Below are positions 58,855 through 64,000 of a DNA stretch of 64,000 nucleotides, piece by piece (positions within the stretch are counted from its first letter, which is position 1; each line of letters opens with the position of its first letter). The stretch comes from Ustilaginoidea virens (lineage: Eukaryota > Ascomycota > Sordariomycetes > Hypocreales > Clavicipitaceae). The notes beneath the pieces were generated by a model that saw only the letters and a list, made by a program, of their open reading frames with translations, did no database searches and was not told the DNA's origin. The position numbers and the translations under genes are program-made. The DNA is taken from assembly GCF_000687475.1 (NCBI RefSeq), contig NC_057320.1, positions 62,001 to 126,000 of the forward strand, given 5' to 3'.

Positions 58855-60465
58855 ATGCATCGCTCGAAGATGGGGCGACGTGCAAGAATCTCGGAGTTGC
58901 AATAACTTGCGGCATCGTGCTATGGCTTCTCGCTAGCATTTTCCCCTTTTTTTTTCCTTTTTTTTTTTTTTTTACATCAATCTCAGATCATTGCGCAGCT
59001 GTTGCCGTCCCGTCCCACGTCCATTGTATGGTTGAAGGTGGTATTGCGAATCTCCATGCACGCGGCAAGGAATAGTGAGCCGAACTGTACGTGGCCAGGA
59101 ATATTGGGCCAAACGGCCCAGCAGAAACAGGACAGGGGCTTGCCGAGACACCATGCAGCACTATACGACGTCGGGCAATGTATGACGCGGATGCGGATGC
59201 ACGGCCGTCCTTGCGAGGGAAGAGCTTTTTCCGCCAATTGTTCGCCCCCTCTTTGGCGGTGCCGTGTGAAGAGCGGAAGTCTAGATGGTTGATTGACACG
59301 GTTTTGGAAACGAGCATGACGGAGTTGCTTGTCTCTGTCCAATGCGGACTTTGCCCGCCTTTGATGATGTCATGGCCGTTCTGCCCAGCCGCCCTGGTGT
59401 TCCGTCCCGGTTTGCAGTGATTCGTGGGTTTCCTCGACTTACCTGGCCGTTTTTGGGATTGCGCTGCTGGTTTGATGGTGCTTAGGTTTGTGTCTTGTGT
59501 GGGTGGTGTTTTAAGCATGCATCCTGTGTCCCTATGCGCTGACTGCGCAGGTCCCGGCAGGTATGCATGCGCTAGCCTTGGTGCGCTTATGCTGTTGGCT
59601 CAACCTTTTTCTGTTATCGGCTCTTTACTAGTAGATTCCGTTTTGATTGGGCAGGGTATTGGATGATTTAGTAAATCGTTCGTAGTTTAGACTCTGTGTC
59701 CAATAGTCAATCCTCTTTCCCCATCGTTCGATGCATCCAGTCGCTTGATACTGAGCATTAAGCGGCAGCATTCGCCGATTTACCATGCAGCAACGTCCTG
59801 ATGCAGCTTCTGGCATGTAGCCCTTGTGTTGGGATCTGTGAGTCCCGGCTTATGGCTCCCAACGTAAAGCTTCATCTTGGACCTCCCAACAGCTCTGCTG
59901 CTGGGCTGGCCAGTAGTTGCAACGTGCTGGATACACATCTTGAGGCCTGCTCAACCCCCATCAGATGGAAAGCCACACATCCGCATTTTCACTACATGGC
60001 CCAGAAGAGTGGCCAAGGTTGAATTGCCCAAAGGGGAATGACACAGACCCAAGTCCTGTAGATGTTCGAAGAAGGAAATGAATGAAAGACATGGCAAAAT
60101 CGTGCCCGTTTCGTGCTGCCCTTGTGAGAGCCATGCATTGCGGAAGGCGCCCGAATTCACAACCAACCCTTGCCAACGTGATCAATAGTACGGGAAAGAC
60201 AGCAATACAAGGCCGGCGGACCGAAACTTCCATGATCGGCGTCTCGGCCATGGTGGCCAATGACCGCACCCACCCCGGGACCGCCTCCTTTGCGAATCTG
60301 GCGACCAAGAAACGGGAAGGGTGATGTCGGTCTTGGAACCAGGCAAGCAGCCGATACTCGAATCTCGCCCCAAACCAGCCTTGCGAACTCCAGCTTGTGC
60401 ACCAGTCTCATCGGTCAACTCTCCCGGCCAAGGATACCGAACCAAATCCCGAGAAGCAGAGCAGA
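58855..60465. other. No supported gene
   Basis: Starts with a C/T-rich and poly-T stretch (58936-58974) that may be the 3' end of the SnoaL-like gene. Overlapping frames on both strands to 60.4 kb have no motifs. The last 150 bases form the promoter of the second desaturase-type gene. Confidence 0.5.
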
Positions 60466-61657
60466 ATGGCCCTCGACAATATATTCACGGGGAACAGGCT
60501 CCCAACGCCGCTCGTTTCTGGCATATCCGATTTCCATCTCTCACTCCTGGCCCCCGTCGCCGTCCACTGGCTTACGTCGGCGCTCTTCGTGCTCTGCGAG
60601 AAAACCGGCTGGCTGGGCAAATACCGGCTCCATACGTCGGCGGAAGAGCTCATGAGGAACCGCGTCTCCAAGCGGGAGTGCTTGCGAGTCACGCTTCAGT
60701 GCCAGGCAAGTTGACTCCCGACAGAACCGTCCTGGGGGCAGTTTCGAGCACTTCTGCTGACAGATACAGGCGCTGCAAATCCTCCTCGGACTTGGTCTGG
60801 GTGCTCTCAGCAGCGACGACATCGCCACCCGCGAACCCGACCACGTCGCCATCTGGACAGGACGGGTACGCAGCGCATTCGCGTCAGTCCCCAACTTGCT
60901 GTCCCTCTCCGGCATCGACTTCACGTCTCTGGCAACCACGCTGTCTCGAACCGCTCCTGCCGTGCTCCTCGCGCGCAACGCCGCCGACATGGCCGCCCTG
61001 GAGGAGGCCACGGCCAAAGTACTCGCGGGATACGTCGTACCCGCCGCACAGCTTGTCGCGGCCCTCGTCGTCAGCGACTTTTGCATGTACTGCCTCCATC
61101 GCTTGGGGCACACTAATAAATGGCTGTACAGTATGTCCCCCGCGGCCCTGTGCAATGTCACCAACGTTGACCGTGATTCCAGAGCACGTACATTCCCAGC
61201 ACCACCGGCTTTACGTCCCGTACTCATGGGGCGGCTCGTACAACCACCCATTCGACAGCCTCGTTGTCGACGGCCTCAGCTACGCCATTGGCTGCTGGGC
61301 GAGCGCCTGCTCTACTAGACTGTCTGTCTTGCTCTTCGCCTACGCCTCTTTCAAGAATGTAACAGATCATTGCGGCTACGTGTTTCCGTGGAACCCGATT
61401 CTGTTTGTCACGGGCACTGACCCGAGTTTCCACGATGTCCACCACCAGAGCTGGGGGTTAAAGGTAGGGCGCGGTGCACCTGGGGTCCGAGGAGTACTAA
61501 TTTCGAGAAACAGACAAACTTTGGAGCGCATTTTAGTATCTGGGACCGGCTTATGGGCACGTATTTTGGCGACCAAGTGCAGATTTTAGAGCTGCGCAAG
61601 AGGAATCGCATTGCGGCTGAGGCATCTGCGTTTCGGAAACCGGCTTCGGAGATGTAG
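60466..61657 (+). CDS. Membrane fatty acid hydroxylase/sterol desaturase-family oxygenase, copy 2
   Basis: Exons 60466-60705, 60770-61130, 61183-61463 and 61514-61657 give 341 residues. Intron 1 (64 bp) is GC-AG (GCAAGT...ACAG); introns 2 and 3 start GTATGT and GTAGGG. The histidine boxes are HRLGH (about 190-194), HSQHH (about 204-208) and HDVHH (about 283-287), and YVPYSWGG follows the second, as in copy 1. Both share KxHTSAEE and the intron positions (after Gln in the first block, within WLY|, after GLK). Hydrophobic helices fit an ER membrane enzyme. The two copies come from one duplication but are clearly diverged, so they may act on different substrates. Confidence 0.87.
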
Positions 61658-61966
61658 CCCAGCTACGCGGACATGTGGATCACGGCTTTTATTCCTTGAA
61701 TCTCTTGTATTAAACGGGGGAAAGATTGCGGGCGCTGCTCGGTTGGGGCCTTTCTTGGATTGATAAGTTCCTGTATAAGCGTCGGCTCTATCCAACAGCC
61801 TATCAACCGTCAAGCGAGGAGCATCGTGTAGGCAAGGATGCAGACTCGCTTAGTTTACACGCTCGTACGTAATATCGTCTTCTATTTTTCGTATTGCCAA
61901 ATCTTCCTCTCGGCAACCCACATATTCCGTCGCACATTCGCCGTGTCTACGCAGTGTAGACGTGTT
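61658..61966. other. Tail-to-tail intergenic stretch; no gene
   Basis: It lies between two convergent stops. No motifs beyond AT-rich 3' processing-like sequence. Confidence 0.5.
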
Positions 61967-62565
61967 CTAATCGTAGAATCGAGCAAGCTCCTCCATAGCC
62001 CGTCCCTCGATCCTCATCCCCGCCCACTCGTCCATGACCTTGGCGCCAATCCTCTCGTAGAACTTGATACTCGGCGCGTTCCACTTGAGCACTGCCCAGT
62101 CCATCTTGCCAGCCTGCATGGCAACAGCCTGTTTCGCCAACTCCACCATGAGCCTCCTCCCGTACCCCTTACCCCGCTCAGAAGGCTGGATGAAGATGTC
62201 CTCGAGATATATCCCCGGCTTGGCTTGCCACGTGCTGTAGTTGTAAAAGTACAGTGCGAGCGCTATAGCCTTGTCTTCGGGGTCAAACAGGAGCAGGCAG
62301 CGAGACGGCCTGTTTGGGGATATAGGCTCCGTTTCCGGGACAGTGATGCCGTCTTCAGCCGAAGCTGGTGCCGCAAAGGCTATGGTATCCCGGATAGCTT
62401 CGACGGTGGCGTCGATTCTGGGTTCTTTCTCATAGGCAGCAAGTGCTTGGATTAGCTCGAGAATGACAGAAGCGTCTAAAGATGCCAGTCAGTGCGTAGT
62501 CGTGCGGTGAATCGTGGAGCGGGAATACCTTCTCGACGAGCGTGCCGTACAGTGGCCGAGGCCAT
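61967..62565 (-). CDS. GNAT-family N-acetyltransferase (diamine acetyltransferase-like)
   Basis: Exons 62565-62529 and 62475-61967 give 181 residues; the 53-bp intron has GTATTC and TTTAG. The start MASATVRHARREDASVILEL is the usual GNAT beginning. The acetyl-CoA binding motif A is seen in EDIFIQPSERGKGYGRRLM (R/Q-x-x-G-x-G), preceded by the beta-4 strand of PGIYLEDIF, and the C-terminal strand VLKWNAPSIKFYERIGAKVM matches spermidine/spermine and thialysine acetyltransferase-like proteins. It should transfer acetyl from acetyl-CoA to a primary amine of a small molecule. Intact and cytosolic. Confidence 0.88.
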
Positions 62566-64000
62566 TGTGACCAACAGGGGAAATACGACTATATCACCAG
62601 AGGGTTCTTGTCATTCGAGCAATACACTCAGGTTCGACACAGATGAAGGAGCCGGGGCACGATGAGTGTATCTCGAAGACTCTCGTCCACCACGCGACGG
62701 GACAAGGCACACGAGTCGACTACATTGAAATGTCGCTGCTTACGGGTCCACTGCATGGCAGCTCTATCGGGCCTCGTGTACAGACAGGCTGCTAATCCTG
62801 CAGATATCGGGTCCAGCACATTATCAGCTACGGGTGTATGGCTTCGTCTTCCTCTGTCTTCTCGCTTTTTTTCAACCCGATATATCACGGAAGAAGCCGG
62901 GGCGCAACGTGAGTCGGAACTGATGGCCAGCAAGCGGATACAAAAAACACCGACTTGCCTGCCGAACCTGCCAGCAAGACTTGCGCAGTGACCGCAGCAG
63001 CAGCGATGCAGAGCAGCCTACAATGCACGTTTCGAAATGCTCAATGCGTCAAGTCACTTCTGTTGAGATTCCATCGAAAGAAGGGGTAGCGAAATGTTGA
63101 AAACAGAAGTGGCTGACTCCCTCATGCGTGTGTGCCCAAGCACCCATGCCTCGGTCCACAGGCTGTCGACGTGTCTGCGTCATACTGCATGATTGGATGA
63201 GTTGCGGCAAGGGCCAGGTGGCCCGTCATGCCTGCGGGACAGAAGAACCTCGTCAAAGTGAGCGAGGCATCTGCCGTCTTGGTCGACGTGGCCGCACGCA
63301 TGCAGGCAAAGGCCAGCAAGCGGGAGAAAATGCCGCGAGATGATGCTCCTCCTCCGTTGCATCACGCTGCGTTCCGTCGATCGCTGCAACAGCGGCATTT
63401 AGCAAACCAGCTCTTCCTGCGGCAGTTCCGACATAGTTGTTCTAGCAACAGGACGGATAAGCACGCGGAATCCCACGCAGGCAGAAGGCGTCGCGACACC
63501 CTGTGTCAAACTATCAACGGCACACCACGCCAAGCCGTTCTAAGCTCCACGCAGCACGGAGGCAGCTCCGAGGCGGATCGTGAAAGCAACCTTTCGTGCA
63601 AGTCGGCGGAGAGAGGCAAGTTCGACGCAACGGCTTGGCTGAGCGCGTCGCGATGCAGAAGAGCATGATGGTGTTTGATCTCGGGCGGAACAAGCCAGGC
63701 CAGTCTGTGCCTCTCCCGTCTTGGGGTCGGGAGAGCCAGTATCCATTCAGCTTGAAGTCCACGCAAACGGTGAAGACGGCTGCCAGCATAGAGCAACTGG
63801 TGCCGCTCAATTGGGCTCCCCACGGCCTCTGTATGGCTCCACGACACCGCGGCGAGCTACTCGCCTCCATTTATCGTCACAGCCCCAGTTTATACAACTC
63901 TGCCTGCTTCATCATTGCAACCCCAGTATACGAGTCTCTCCCGCCAAGACGCTCCAGCACGACTGGCTGGCACCGCGAGTCGGAGCCGGTAGTTTCAAAG
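62566..64000. other. No supported gene to the window end
   Basis: Frames overlap on both strands (63228-63668 + and 63870-63506 - are the longest) without family motifs or splice structure. The first 100 bases are the GNAT promoter. A gene may continue beyond the window. Confidence 0.45.

Noticed and set aside
63228..63668. 146-codon plus-strand frame near the window end
   Set aside because: It overlaps several open minus-strand frames; Arg/Ser/His-rich content suggests a non-coding GC-rich sequence.

Overview
This window looks like nuclear DNA of a filamentous ascomycete (Pezizomycotina). The genes carry short spliceosomal introns of about 46-107 bp with fungal branch points (CTAAC/CTGAC-like) and resemble typical fungal families. 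The transposons show the mark of repeat-induced point mutation (RIP): CpA changed to TpA on either strand, so Gln codons CAG/CAA have become TAG/TAA.

Layout. (1) 1-3.3 kb is sparse and holds one plausible gene, a secreted repeat protein (1500-2273). (2) About 3.4-36.7 kb is an AT-rich, RIP-mutated block of nested transposons. Element A (3915-11513, +) is a Ty1/copia element with 745-bp LTRs and TSD GTTAT. Element C (15778-23107, -) is a Ty3/gypsy chromovirus with 242-bp LTRs and TSD GCTAA. Element B (23740-31090, -) is a second Ty1/copia element with 744-bp LTRs and TSD AAATT. Element E (31847-35394, +) is a 3.5-kb non-autonomous LTR element with 342-bp LTRs and TSD CTACT. It encodes only a Gag-like protein that contains a coding minisatellite. 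C, B and E all sit inside one older Helitron whose Rep-helicase gene (minus strand) can be followed through the pieces 31.8-31.1, 23.7-23.1 and 15.8-12.6 kb.

(3) From about 36.8 kb onward the sequence is GC-balanced and gene-bearing. In order: an AYR1-like short-chain reductase (SDR), a flavin monooxygenase with an N-terminal NTF2-like region, a Cys-rich single-pass membrane protein, a 4.6-kb stretch of relics, a MATE transporter, an NAD(P)-dependent epimerase/reductase, two divergent SDRs, two paralogous membrane fatty acid hydroxylase/sterol desaturase-type enzymes flanking a SnoaL-like protein, and a GNAT acetyltransferase. This is rich in tailoring-type enzymes plus one exporter, but no polyketide synthase, NRPS, terpene synthase or transcription factor is visible. 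A joint pathway is therefore only a hypothesis.

The most noteworthy items are the convergent antisense ORF fossil between pol and the 3' LTR of the chromovirus, the Gag-only element E, the Helitron host with a head-to-head companion ORF, copia primer sites that match the anticodon arm of initiator tRNA-Met, and an SDR that lacks its catalytic tyrosine.
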